Part shown: in pieces, positions 54,397-64,000 of the stretch
Position numbering within the stretch: the first letter of the stretch is position 1
How the letters are laid out: every line of letters begins with the position of its first letter
From: Bacteroidota bacterium
GTDB lineage: Bacteria > Bacteroidota > Bacteroidia > NS11-12g > UBA955
NCBI GenBank assembly: GCA_016787485.1
Contig: JAEUUL010000041.1
Location: 1 to 64,000, forward strand
DNA length: 64,000 nt
Direction of reading: 5' to 3'
Program-made: the position numbers and the translations under genes
Notes under the pieces: model-generated
Database searches by the model: none
What the model saw: only the letters and a program-made list of their open reading frames with translations
What the model was told of the DNA's origin: nothing

Positions 54397-55155
54397 TTAT
54401 TCCTGGGGCATATTGGGAATCTGGGGCATTCCGGGCTTTTCTTTTGATGGTGGGGGCTGCTTGCCTGGAGTCACTTTCAGGAATTCCACATCAAATATGG
54501 AAATACCATACATATCTTCAAATGAACCGGCATTTCTGCTCAGTGCAGGATAGGCATCATTGGCAATGGTCACTTCAAACTTAGCTCCGGCAGCCGACTT
54601 CTGGAATGCTTCTTCCAGGGGAGGAAGTGCCAGACCACTTAGTGTACCGCGATAGGGCATGGGGTTTTTTCTTCCATCAAATACGACTTTTCCCTTGGCA
54701 TTGGTCACCTTAAAATAGCACTCTACGGTATCCCACTGGCCCGGACTTGCGCCATTGCCAGCTGAAATCTGACGGAACTGACCACGGCTTGGGAGATAAG
54801 AAACACCTGCTTTTTTGGCATTTGCATCCATGTATTTTTTCGTTTCAGCCTGGTATACTTTGATTTTCTTTTCCTGCTCACGCATCATATATCCCCGTTG
54901 CGCCTTTTCCCAGTCTTTTTCTGCAATGGCATAACCACTGTCTTTTTTCAGGGCATCTTCGATACCATGCAAAAGGCTGCTGTAGTCAATCTTATCCAGC
55001 CCTTGTCCTTTCAACCCTTTGCCCAGGTTCAATCCCACTACATAGCTGAATGAATCCAAAGAGCTTTTTGGGGCTTTGTTTACGTTTACGGTTTTACCGC
55101 AACCCGCAGCCAGCAATACCGCCAGCCCGAGAATACTTGTTGTTATTTTATTCAT
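54397..55155 (-). CDS. FKBP-type prolyl isomerase lipoprotein
   Basis: This 252-residue lipoprotein has a lipobox (LLAAGC, Cys about 19). The N-terminal helical domain (SFSYVVGLNLGKGLKGQGLDKIDYSSLLHGIEDAL, about 36-115) is the FKBP dimerisation/chaperone domain. The C-terminal FKBP fold (about 145-232) has DTVECYFKVTNAKGKVVFDGRKNPMPYRGTLSGL; several active-site aromatic residues of classic FKBPs are changed, so chaperone rather than isomerase activity is possible. A Pro/Met-rich tail follows. It works in envelope protein folding. Confidence 0.85.
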   Translation of the reverse strand: MNKITTSILGLAVLLAAGCGKTVNVNKAPKSSLDSFSYVVGLNLGKGLKGQGLDKIDYSSLLHGIEDALKKDSGYAIAEKDWEKAQRGYMMREQEKKIKVYQAETKKYMDANAKKAGVSYLPSRGQFRQISAGNGASPGQWDTVECYFKVTNAKGKVVFDGRKNPMPYRGTLSGLALPPLEEAFQKSAAGAKFEVTIANDAYPALSRNAGSFEDMYGISIFDVEFLKVTPGKQPPPSKEKPGMPQIPNMPQE

Positions 55156-55179
55156 TTGTTTTTTGTTTCCAGTGAATTG

Positions 55180-57150
<1,971 letters not shown>

Positions 57151-57182
57151 AAAAAAGACCGGCAATCCTGCCGGTCTTTTTT
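57151..57182. terminator. Strong bidirectional terminator
   Basis: GACCGGCA (57157-57164) pairs with TGCCGGTC (57169-57176) around a 4-base loop, with six A before and a T-run after. It ends the repeat-protein gene and could stop transcription in either direction. Confidence 0.92.
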
Positions 57183-57201
57183 ATTAAAACAGTAAAATGA
57201 A

Positions 57202-60200
57202 TTATTTATTTAAAACCACGGGAATCTGCTGAACTCCATGGTTTGTAATCACGCGCACATAATAAAGACCACCTGCAAGATTTTCTGATGTAAGGGTTAC
57301 TTGCTGCGTTCCAGCTTCCTGTATACCATTCTGCAATGATTTTACCAGGGCTCCGTTGGTGTTGTAAATACCCACATTTACAGGGGTTTTGCTTTTCAGT
57401 TCATAACCAATAGTCGCTGTGCTGGTAAATGGGTTAGGGTAGCTGGTGAGGGACTGAACCACTGCTATCTTTCCGGAATTCGCAGAAGCACTTGAACCTG
57501 TTACAGAGGTGTTTACCGTGGTCTGCACTTTGGCATCTTTGGTAACCAACGCCTCAGACTGATTAATCTCTTTGTCTTTCACCGTATTGTCGGCTGCTAT
57601 TTCGCGGCTGATGCTGCTGCCATTGTATATAAAGATAACCAGGTCGGTTGCATTGTTAATGGTCTCAACTTTTTCTTTGGAAAGGCTTGAATAAACCATT
57701 TTAAACGAAATACTACCCGGGAACATTTCTTTCTCACATTCGCCGGTTGAGGAAGCACCCGTAGTACCGAATGACTGCCATCCGCCTGCGTAATACGAAA
57801 CTGAACCTCCATTGAGCAATGAACTGCTTGCGTTGGTTAACCGCACGGTAACCAGGGTAGTTGAAAAGGTCACTGTTGGATTTGTTCCCACATTTTGTGT
57901 CATTTCCTTACGGGCATTGCCATAAGACATTGCAAAGGTGTAATTCATCGGAAGCATTTCCATGGTTTCGTCACCACCGGTGGTGCTGCCGGAGCCAAAT
58001 GTTCTCCAGCCCCCTGCGTAATACTGCAGGCTGCTTCCTTCACTCAGCAGGTTGTTGCTGTGGTCGCGCAACTCCATGGTTACCAATTCGGTTTCAAACA
58101 CAACTGTGCTGTTGGTACCTACGTTTTGCGTTTTCTCCTGACGGGCAAATCCATGGGACAGTGCGAATGTGTAGTTCATGGGAAGAAGTTCCATTGTTTC
58201 ATCTCCGCCTGTTGTTGCACCGGAACCAAACGTTCTCCATCCACCTGCATAGTATTGCAGGCCACTTCCTTCACCCAGCAGGTTGTAGTTGTGGTCGCGC
58301 AGTTCCATGGTTACCAGTTCGGTTTTAAACACAACGGTGCTGTTGGTGCCTGTGTTCTGGGTTTTCTCCTGACGGGCATAACCATAAGACAGTGCAAATG
58401 TGTAATTCATCGGAAGCATTTCCATGGTTTCATCTCCGCCGGTAGTTCCGCCGGAACCGAAAGTTCTCCAGCCACCTGCATAATATTGCAGGCTGCTTCC
58501 CTCGCCGAGCAGGTTGTTGCTGTGATCGCGAAGCTCCATCGTAACCAATTCGGTTTTAAATACCACCGGATTCGTGGTACCTACATTTTGTGTTTTTTCC
58601 TGACGGGCAAAACCATAAGACAAAGCGAAAGTGTAGTTCAGGGGTAATAACTCCATGGTTTCATCACCACCTGTGGTGCTGCCAGATCCGAAGGTTCTCC
58701 AGCCACCTGCATAATACTGAAGATTGCTTCCTTCGCCCAGCAGGTTGTTGTTGTGGTCACGCAATTCTATTTTCACATTCGTGGTTTGGAATGTCACAAC
58801 GTTGTTTGAAGTGACATTTTGTGTTTTTTCCTGACGGGCAAATGCATGTGTCATGGAAAAGGTCCTGTTGCCCGGATTCAATCCATCAAGCAAGACCAGC
58901 AGGTTGCCGTTTGCCGGGGTAACACCGGCATTCTGCCAGCCACCACTGTAATGCTGCACCGCACCGTTGGCTATAGGGGCATTGGTAGAACTGATCAGCT
59001 TAACAATTACAGCCGTCTTTGCCATACTGCAACCAGAAATGGCAATGTTGGTGCTGTTGCTTCCATTGAAGGTAAATGTATAATTTCCCGGAAGGAAATA
59101 TTTCGGATTGGAATAAGTACCCCATCCGTTCTGATAATGCTGGATGGTACCCGAATAATTGATTTCAACTTTGGTTGCCGTAAAGGTGATTGAACTGGTG
59201 CAACCGGAAACGGAAACATTGCTTTTGGTTTCCACACCATTGTTGTATTTCATCTGAAAAGTGTAATTGCCTGCCAGCAGTTCTTCGTTGGTATTGGCCG
59301 TTTTTACGCCGGACCAGCCATTCTGATAATATTGGAAAGTACCACCTGACAATTGGTTACCGCTGCAATCTTTCAGGGCAATGGTTACTTTGGAAGTAGT
59401 AAACAGCACATCATCTGTACATCCGGATATTACTACTCCACTTTTGGTTTCAACACCGTTGTTATACTTCATCTGGAAGGTATAATTACCAGCCAATAAT
59501 TCTTCATCCGTATTGGCATTTTTCACGCCAGACCAACCATTCTGATAGTATTGGAATGTGCCGCCACTCAAAGCATTGCCGCTGCAATCTTTCAGTGCAA
59601 TGGTTACTTTGGAAGTTTGGAACAGCACATCGTCTGTGCAGCCTGAAATTGCCACAGAACTTTGCGTTTCAACACCGTTGTTGTATTTCATCTGGAAGGT
59701 ATAGGTACCTGCCAGCAATTCTTCATCTGTATTGGCGTTTTTCACACCAGACCAGCCGTTCTGATAGTATTGGAAAGTACCGCCGGATAATTGATTTCCG
59801 CTGCAGTCTTTCAGCGCAACGGTTACTTTCGAGGTCTGGAAGAGTACATCATCCAGGCAATTGGCAATCACAACATTCGACTGTGTTTCAATGCCATTGT
59901 TGTATTTCATCTGAAAGGTATAGTTACCCGGCAACAATTCTTCACTGGTATTGGCGTTTTTCACCCCGGACCAGCCATTCTGATAGTATTGGAAGGTGCC
60001 GCCACTCAGCGCATTGCCATTGCAATTTCTAAGATAAACGGTGGCAGCGGTTGTAGAGAAAAGTACTTGTTGCTGAGAACCTGAAATGGCAACACTACTT
60101 TTTGTTTCTATGCCATTGTTGAATTTCATTTGAAAGGTATAGCTGCCCGGCAACAATTCTTCAAACGTGTTGGCGTTTTTTACACCGGACCAGCCATTCT

Positions 60201-60627
60201 GGTAGAATTGGAAAGTTCCGCCACTCAAAGCATTGCCACCGCAATTTTGCAGCGCCACATCCACATTTACTGTCGTAAACTGCACTGTGGTGGTTGAAGT
60301 AGAAACGGTTTTGGACTGAACCCCATTGTTGTAAGACAACTGGTAGATAAGGGAACCGGAAGACGAAGTGGTAACCGTGAAGTTACCGGAACCGTCATTG
60401 GTTTTGGATGACCAACCGCCATCGTAGACCTGAAGACTTGCACTGCCTGCACCGGGCACAGTGTTACCCAGATAATCCCGCAGTTGTACGGTAATTGTGG
60501 CCGCAAAAGCGGATGAAACGGAAAAAAGTAATGTCAATAAAGCGATTCGTTTGAACACTTTAGCATTGGGCAATCCTAGCCTGAATAAAGGCAAGCTTGC
60601 AATTTGATGATGGAGGGTTGTTCTCAT
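57202..60627 (-). CDS. Large exported repeat protein with T9SS type A sorting domain
   Basis: This 1141-residue protein is built from one beta-strand-rich repeat type seen in two sub-classes. After a long n-region and signal peptide (VFKRIALLTLLFSVSSAFA, to about residue 42) come a divergent first unit, five 73-residue units (about 122-486, GGTFQYYQNGWSGVKNAN...NYTFQMKYNNGVET), two divergent units, four 77-residue units (about 618-925, LQYYAGGWRTFGSG...NYTFALSYG.ARQEKTQN) and a last divergent unit. Each has a Y-x-x-GW core. The C-terminus (YPNPFTSTATIGYEL...VVLNK) is a type A sorting domain. A surface adhesin, stalk or matrix fibre is likely, but binding is unknown. ATG 60627 follows a TATTTTTG box by seven bases. 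Confidence 0.9.
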   Translation of the reverse strand: MRTTLHHQIASLPLFRLGLPNAKVFKRIALLTLLFSVSSAFAATITVQLRDYLGNTVPGAGSASLQVYDGGWSSKTNDGSGNFTVTTSSSGSLIYQLSYNNGVQSKTVSTSTTTVQFTTVNVDVALQNCGGNALSGGTFQFYQNGWSGVKNANTFEELLPGSYTFQMKFNNGIETKSSVAISGSQQQVLFSTTAATVYLRNCNGNALSGGTFQYYQNGWSGVKNANTSEELLPGNYTFQMKYNNGIETQSNVVIANCLDDVLFQTSKVTVALKDCSGNQLSGGTFQYYQNGWSGVKNANTDEELLAGTYTFQMKYNNGVETQSSVAISGCTDDVLFQTSKVTIALKDCSGNALSGGTFQYYQNGWSGVKNANTDEELLAGNYTFQMKYNNGVETKSGVVISGCTDDVLFTTSKVTIALKDCSGNQLSGGTFQYYQNGWSGVKTANTNEELLAGNYTFQMKYNNGVETKSNVSVSGCTSSITFTATKVEINYSGTIQHYQNGWGTYSNPKYFLPGNYTFTFNGSNSTNIAISGCSMAKTAVIVKLISSTNAPIANGAVQHYSGGWQNAGVTPANGNLLVLLDGLNPGNRTFSMTHAFARQEKTQNVTSNNVVTFQTTNVKIELRDHNNNLLGEGSNLQYYAGGWRTFGSGSTTGGDETMELLPLNYTFALSYGFARQEKTQNVGTTNPVVFKTELVTMELRDHSNNLLGEGSSLQYYAGGWRTFGSGGTTGGDETMEMLPMNYTFALSYGYARQEKTQNTGTNSTVVFKTELVTMELRDHNYNLLGEGSGLQYYAGGWRTFGSGATTGGDETMELLPMNYTFALSHGFARQEKTQNVGTNSTVVFETELVTMELRDHSNNLLSEGSSLQYYAGGWRTFGSGSTTGGDETMEMLPMNYTFAMSYGNARKEMTQNVGTNPTVTFSTTLVTVRLTNASSSLLNGGSVSYYAGGWQSFGTTGASSTGECEKEMFPGSISFKMVYSSLSKEKVETINNATDLVIFIYNGSSISREIAADNTVKDKEINQSEALVTKDAKVQTTVNTSVTGSSASANSGKIAVVQSLTSYPNPFTSTATIGYELKSKTPVNVGIYNTNGALVKSLQNGIQEAGTQQVTLTSENLAGGLYYVRVITNHGVQQIPVVLNK
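57853..58776 (-). repeat. Four tandem 231-bp coding repeats
   Basis: Four in-frame units of 231 bp encode residues 618-925 of the surface protein. They are very alike at DNA level, suggesting recent expansion or gene conversion; copy number may vary between strains. Confidence 0.88.
59170..60264 (-). repeat. Five tandem 219-bp coding repeats
   Basis: Five in-frame units of 219 bp encode residues 122-486. The centre copies are the closest to each other, the outer ones more diverged, as in arrays that grow by unequal crossing-over. Confidence 0.88.
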
Positions 60628-60634
60628 AACAGGT

Positions 60635-60642
60635 CAAAAATA
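60635..60642 (-). promoter_or_regulatory. -7 box TATTTTTG of the repeat-protein gene
   Basis: The minus strand reads TATTTTTG, an exact TAnnTTTG match, ending seven bases before the ATG at 60627. It supports this start in spite of the long signal-peptide n-region. Confidence 0.6.
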
Positions 60643-60952
60643 GGCAGGGGGTGAAAAAAGAGAGTATGATACCCGGAGTAAGTTTACCAAACTGCCGTTT
60701 CACTTTGCGTATTTCCGGTTTCGGTTTACGAAAACGATGACATTGAAATCCATAAAAACCAGCATTTTCCGGATTGACAATCATTCGTTTAGACAAATGA
60801 CAGGGCTGAATTTGACCGTTACCCAAGATGCATGTTTGAGACTTCTTTCCGTTTGAAGGATTAGGTCGGATATTGGATAAGGCACAGATTTCTTTGGACG
60901 ATCACCTCTTTGCAAAATGGGAAAATCCATGGCCATTTGCCGGGATGCGGTT

Positions 60953-61016
60953 GGCCCGAATGGTATCCCTGCCTGAACTGACGTTCAGGCAGGGATACCA
61001 AACACCTGCTGATTAT
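60953..61016 (-). repeat. Decayed tRNA-Met 3' half, copy 3, with palindrome insertion
   Basis: On the minus strand ATAATCAGCAGGTG followed by a TTTGG/CCA arm and GGGCC matches the 3' half of elongator tRNA-Met, with the T-loop replaced by the long palindrome at 60961-61000. The acceptor part is poorly kept and no D-arm is present. Confidence 0.6.
60961..61000. repeat. Perfect 18-bp palindrome
   Basis: TGGTATCCCTGCCTGAAC (60961-60978) pairs without mismatch with 60983-61000 around TGAC. Related hairpins (core CCTG..TGAAC) occur at 61177-61200 and within 61062-61110. Confidence 0.95.
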
Positions 61017-61022
61017 AAATAA

Positions 61023-61044
61023 AAACTCCGCAAATGCGGAGTTT
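61023..61044 (-). terminator. Terminator-like hairpin following tRNA fragment 2
   Basis: AAACTCCGCA/TGCGGAGTTT forms a 10-bp stem with a 2-base loop; on the minus strand it ends in a T-run. It has the position of a tRNA terminator with respect to the fragment at 61045-61126. Confidence 0.7.
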
Positions 61045-61126
61045 GTGATGAGCACACTTGGTCCCTGTTCAGTCGGGACCAAGCCTGACTCAACGTCAGT
61101 TCGGACAGGGAACCAGGCACCGTTGA
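61045..61126 (-). repeat. Decayed tRNA-Met 3' half, copy 2, with complex T-loop insertion
   Basis: On the minus strand a T-stem-like CCTGGTTC opens, a nested hairpin insertion of about 46 bases follows, and ACCAAG-TGTGCTCATCA closes, three changes from the TGGGCCCACCA end of copy 1. The 5' half is absent. Confidence 0.55.
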
Positions 61127-61134
61127 AACAAAAA

Positions 61135-61154
61135 GACTCCGCATTAACGGAGTC
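61135..61154 (-). terminator. Terminator-like hairpin following tRNA fragment 1
   Basis: GACTCCG (61135-61141) pairs with CGGAGTC (61148-61154); the minus strand then runs into TTTTT. The stem sequence resembles that of the hairpin at 61023, so unit plus terminator was probably duplicated together. Confidence 0.75.
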
Positions 61155-61156
61155 CT

Positions 61157-61231
61157 TGGTGGGCCCACTTGGAATCCCCGCCTGAACGACTTCAGTCGGG
61201 CAGGGAACCAAGCACCTGCTGATTATGAGTC
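61157..61231 (-). repeat. tRNA-Met 3' half, copy 1, with 28-bp T-loop insertion
   Basis: On the minus strand GACTCATAATC (anticodon CAT at plus 61225-61227), AGCAGGTG, T-stem CTTGG, TTC, an insertion of 28 bases (61177-61204), GATT, CCAAG and TGGGCCCACCA give the 3' half of elongator tRNA-Met. The insertion is an imperfect hairpin (CCCGCCTGAA-CGAC-TTCAGTCGGG). There is no D-arm or acceptor 5' strand, so it cannot be a working tRNA. Confidence 0.78.
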
Positions 61232-61838
61232 ACCGTGCCGTTTTTTAAGTTGTTGTTTTTCAGTTAGTTATATTTATTTTCGTACTCCGTACATTTTTAT
61301 ATGTACGGAATTTCTTTCAAAAACCTCTGCGTTAGAACCCCATTGTCGGCTGTTTTTAGGGTTTTAGGAGATGGTTTTGAGTCCGTACAGATTCTGTTTT
61401 ACACAAATCTTAGTAATTCCGCACTTTGTTATGCAATTTCACTTAAAAATTGGTTAAAATTCACCTTTGGGAAAAATAATGTTGTTCGGTTCAAAAAAGG
61501 AGTTAACCATTTTTGAAATTTAGGTTCTTCAACAATAATGTCTTGTATTATGCTGAAATGAGCCTCATCGGTTCCACTTGTAATAAAATCGGCGTATTTG
61601 ATTTTGGTTTCTCCTATAGCAGTTTTATGCTGGATGAGCTGGAATTGTTCCTGGCCGGTTTTTTGTTTTTGCTTTTAAGATGCGCTTTTATTTACCAATT
61701 TGGGTGATGTGGAAGTGAACATCCATTGTTCGAATAAGTACTTTCAGGAATGGAGACATAGGCGAGGTGCCAGGTGACCGTGTATTAAATGTTAGGAAAT
61801 ATTTAGAATCCCTGATAGCCATACGATTTAGGCAACAA
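61232..61838. other. Intergenic region, AT-rich, one hairpin
   Basis: About 600 bases with no convincing gene. A perfect inverted repeat CCGTACAT/ATGTACGG lies at 61287-61308. Two short overlapping open frames (61301-61516 and 61513-61707) show no family likeness or codon pattern and are not called. Confidence 0.55.
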
Positions 61839-61846
61839 TAGATTTG
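61839..61846 (+). promoter_or_regulatory. -7 box TAGATTTG
   Basis: TAGATTTG matches TAnnTTTG exactly and ends 18 bases before the ATG at 61865. Confidence 0.55.
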
Positions 61847-61864
61847 CCATGCTTAAAAGATACC

Positions 61865-63295
61865 ATGAAAATAAGGCTACCCTTTTTGATTTTTTATTTT
61901 TTCGTTTTTACTGGATTTGCTGACCTTAATGGCCAGCAAGTGCCGGTGGGAACGGCCGGATGGCAATTTTCAGCAGACGGCAGTCAGGGATTTGTAGTGA
62001 ATTCCAGAAATCTGCGGATCACACAATTAACCAGCCAGCAGTTTAACAGTTACAGTTATTTACAGGATGTGCGCACCAAACAAAATCAGCTGCTTTACCG
62101 ATTCACGTCTCCTTTTATCAGGGATGGTCATCCCGGGTTTTTTGTAAACCGCCGCAAACTTGGGATGGCTGGTTTTTCTTTTTACCCGTCCATGGCGGTT
62201 GGATTGGCCTGGGTGAAGGAACAAAGTGCGGTGAGTGACTGGAATCGGGATGATGCAGGAATTGCATTGGTGCCTGCATTGAATCTGGCATTGCCGTTTT
62301 CTGAAATTGAACTGAACCTGAATGCCAACTATTATTTTAAAGGGAATACAAGTATTGGCAAGTTTAAATTTCAGCCCACACTTGGAATAAAAATGGATGG
62401 TTTGTTTGAAATGTTGGGGCACGATGTTGAATTGAAATCCCAAACGGATATGACAACCATCAGTACCGTGGTAGATAAAATAGATTATTCCAGAAATGAA
62501 ATTACCTATCACTATCAGGTAAATGCAAGGTCAACCCAATATTATTCGTGGACAATTCTGGGTTTTGGCGGACTTACACCGCGGTATACTTTTACCAAAC
62601 CAATGCCTTGGATGGGAAAAACTGAAATGATGGGATTGGGATACAGCCTGAGGGCGTATAACAGTGGTTTTGATGTGATCGCAGAAACGGGTAAGGTCGG
62701 ATATGCAAGCATGGCTGCGTATCCTTCATATACCTACGATCCGGTGCCGGAAGAAAGAAGAATTGCTGAAGATTCGGGATTGTTTTCTTCGGTAGGTACC
62801 CAAACCAGGGTATTTGCACGATACAGCATTGATCTGAAGGAATTGCTTTTTGGCATGCTGAGTCAACAGCCAAATCCCGGTGAAACGGTAATATCGAAAT
62901 CCACAACCAAATATGCAGCCTCCAGAAAAAGCAATGCTTTCAGGGTAATGGGTGGTTTGGGTTTTGGTTATGCCTGGGTAAAAAAACCAGAATTTATTTA
63001 TCCGGAAGCAGAAGCGGCTTTGGACAAAAAACTTTACGACAATCCGGATATGTTGCACAATGATTGGAATGATCCCCGCAAAGTTAAAAGTGGGTTGATC
63101 GTACACTACTTTGTTGCCATTGAATTTGGTGTGATGGGTGTAGAATGGGGTACAACGCAGCTCAGGTCCACACCACTCAGTGCCGGCAAACCATATGGCA
63201 CTATCAGCATATACTATACCTTACCTTTGGGAAAACTGATGGCTGGATATAAGGGCATGAGAGAAACCAGAAAGAAATTGTTGGAGAGCAAGTAA
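61865..63295 (+). CDS. Exported protein of unknown function, outer-membrane-like
   Basis: This protein of 476 residues has a signal peptide (MKIRLPFLIFYFFVFTGFADLNGQ). The body has many amphipathic strands with aromatic residues (FSFYPSMAVGLAWV, LNLALPFSEIELNLNANYYF, GGLGFGYAWVKKPEF, YFVAIEFGVMGVEWG, GTISIYYTLPLGKLM), suggesting a barrel or strand-rich outer-membrane protein. I recognise no family. ATG 61865 begins the signal peptide and follows a TAGATTTG box; the upstream TTG is unlikely. The next gene starts one base after its stop. Confidence 0.75.
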   Translation: MKIRLPFLIFYFFVFTGFADLNGQQVPVGTAGWQFSADGSQGFVVNSRNLRITQLTSQQFNSYSYLQDVRTKQNQLLYRFTSPFIRDGHPGFFVNRRKLGMAGFSFYPSMAVGLAWVKEQSAVSDWNRDDAGIALVPALNLALPFSEIELNLNANYYFKGNTSIGKFKFQPTLGIKMDGLFEMLGHDVELKSQTDMTTISTVVDKIDYSRNEITYHYQVNARSTQYYSWTILGFGGLTPRYTFTKPMPWMGKTEMMGLGYSLRAYNSGFDVIAETGKVGYASMAAYPSYTYDPVPEERRIAEDSGLFSSVGTQTRVFARYSIDLKELLFGMLSQQPNPGETVISKSTTKYAASRKSNAFRVMGGLGFGYAWVKKPEFIYPEAEAALDKKLYDNPDMLHNDWNDPRKVKSGLIVHYFVAIEFGVMGVEWGTTQLRSTPLSAGKPYGTISIYYTLPLGKLMAGYKGMRETRKKLLESK

Positions 63296-63296
63296 A

Positions 63297-64000
63297 ATGG
63301 TTAAAAAAATAATTTACACTTCCATATTGTTTTATTGCTTGAATTCAGTGACTGTGAATGCACAATTGCTGGCACCCCGCAAACCTACAAAAGTGAATGT
63401 CCTGCTGGAAGTTGGCGGAGCTGCAGAAATGATGGCAGAGAATTCAACCCATGCATTTATTACGGGAACAAGTACCTTACAACTTGGAAAAATTCTAATA
63501 CTGAGGGGTATTGTAACGCAGGGTACGAAATCACGATTTCAGAATTTGAAAAGTCAGATCAGCAACAATCAGTTTGTTGAATTTCACTTCAGTCCTCTGG
63601 GCAAGTACTGGGGATTTTACGGAGCTTATGATCATGGTGTTCGCAATTATAAGTTCGAAAATTTAATTCAAAATGATGTAGAAACGGGGGCCAGCTCCAA
63701 ACAACCTGATCCTGTGCAATACTCACCGGAAGAGAACACTGGGAATGCTGTTTTACAGTATGCATTGCCCTCATACCGATTTGGATTTGGATGGTATTTG
63801 GGTGGGGCCGAAACCAGCGAAGGTGCTGCCGTAAATTTTCAATTTTCTTTGTTCGGATGTCATTCACCCAAAGCTTCAAATTTGAACAACGTACTTTCCA
63901 CCCTGAATTCATACAACGTGAATGTTCCGGTGATGTATGAAGGAGCTTCAAATCTGAAGGCCAGTTCATCGGGTTTCGGGGCTTTATTTTTATTGCAGTC
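63297..64000 (+). CDS. Exported protein, 3' end missing
   Basis: An open frame runs from ATG 63297 to the window edge (234 codons seen, no stop). The N-terminus is a signal peptide (KKIIYTSILFYCLNSVTVNAQ) and the rest has strand-like segments (KVNVLLEVGGAAEMMAE, FVEFHFSPLGKYWGFYGAYDHGV, YRFGFGWYLGGAETS, VNFQFSLFGCHS). The gap to the previous gene is one base, so both belong to one operon and probably act together at the outer membrane. No family is recognised. Confidence 0.78.
   Translation, partial: MVKKIIYTSILFYCLNSVTVNAQLLAPRKPTKVNVLLEVGGAAEMMAENSTHAFITGTSTLQLGKILILRGIVTQGTKSRFQNLKSQISNNQFVEFHFSPLGKYWGFYGAYDHGVRNYKFENLIQNDVETGASSKQPDPVQYSPEENTGNAVLQYALPSYRFGFGWYLGGAETSEGAAVNFQFSLFGCHSPKASNLNNVLSTLNSYNVNVPVMYEGASNLKASSSGFGALFLLQ

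Noticed and set aside
57861-60084. Long plus-strand open frames opposite the repeat-protein gene
   Set aside because: They repeat with the same 219- and 231-bp periods as the real gene and have Cys/His-rich nonsense composition; they are antisense shadows.
60861-61211. Minus-strand 116-codon open frame across the tRNA-Met fragment array
   Set aside because: It runs through palindromes and terminators; its apparent protein repeats only reflect the DNA repeats.
60953-61231. Integron attC array or CRISPR
   Set aside because: The units are about 100 bases apart with palindromes, but there are no attC core sites, no cassette genes, no integrase, and no regular short repeats with unique spacers.
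61301-61707. Two short plus-strand open frames overlapping by 4 bases (71 and 64 codons)
   Set aside because: The ATGA overlap looks like coupling, but neither product resembles a known family, composition is erratic, and no promoter box or ribosome site precedes them.

Overview
The window is a chromosomal segment of a Bacteroidota bacterium, probably of the Chitinophagales/Sphingobacteriales/Saprospirales kind. The grounds are: T9SS sorting domains of type A (35518-36975, 43023-44915, 57202-60627) and type B (3289-7866); a TonB-dependent receptor with a carboxypeptidase-regulatory-like N-terminus followed by DUF4249; Reg_prop/Y_Y_Y and LytTR regulators; DUF2851; and repeated promoter boxes of the TAnnTTTG type with almost no Shine-Dalgarno signals. 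No plasmid, phage or insertion-sequence genes were seen.

Layout. 1-2.5 kb: end of the division cluster (ftsA, ftsZ). 2.6-7.9 kb: exported multidomain subtilase overlapped by a small outer-membrane barrel gene. 7.9-11.8 kb: operon of a CCG-domain Fe-S protein, a conserved Bacteroidota protein, a TetA-like MFS exporter and a GT4 glycosyltransferase. 11.8-13.8 kb: tandem universal stress protein divergent from an exported BNR/YCF48-like protein. 13.8-25.3 kb: envelope glycan genes (two paralogous FAD oxidoreductases, three polytopic GT-C-like proteins, a GT2 transferase), then SprT-like, L-2-hydroxyglutarate oxidase and DUF2851. 25.4-30.2 kb: E2 acyltransferase, cation efflux, a receiver-less LytTR regulator, and a histidine kinase/NarL-type pair. 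30.2-35.3 kb: four-gene operon (TonB receptor, DUF4249 lipoprotein, small barrel, lipoprotein alpha/beta hydrolase) in which every junction is a 4-base overlap. 35.5-40 kb: LamG-like T9SS protein and two tandem exported CHAT-domain proteins. 40.1-46 kb: five-gene operon (lipoprotein, T9SS protein, LemA, DUF2207, small membrane protein) divergent from a LytS/LytTR sensor-regulator pair (46.4-50.3 kb). 50.3-50.8 kb: tRNA-Arg(ACG) with a GIY-YIG gene lying exactly between two copies of the tRNA 3' half and terminator. 50.9-56.8 kb: zinc metalloprotease, DUF423, SixA, FKBP lipoprotein, ABC-F ATPase. 57.2-60.6 kb: 1141-residue repeat protein of the T9SS. 60.6-61.8 kb: non-coding stretch with three tandem decayed tRNA-Met 3' halves carrying hairpin insertions in the T-loop. 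61.8-64 kb: two exported proteins, the second running off the end.

The most unusual signal is at the tRNA genes. At 50325-50778 the space between two copies of a tRNA-Arg 3' half is filled by one 81-codon GIY-YIG open reading frame: its start codon abuts the U-tract of the tRNA terminator and its stop codon overlaps the next tRNA fragment. The displaced fragment has a 39-bp GC-rich hairpin insertion at its T-loop. A second locus (60953-61231) shows the same architecture without a nuclease gene: tRNA-Met 3' halves, T-loop palindromes and following terminators. I read these as traces of a minimal tRNA-targeting element family; that is inference. A second theme is the number of genes whose TAnnTTTG box ends only 4-9 bases before the start codon, implying leaderless or nearly leaderless mRNAs and correcting several start sites.
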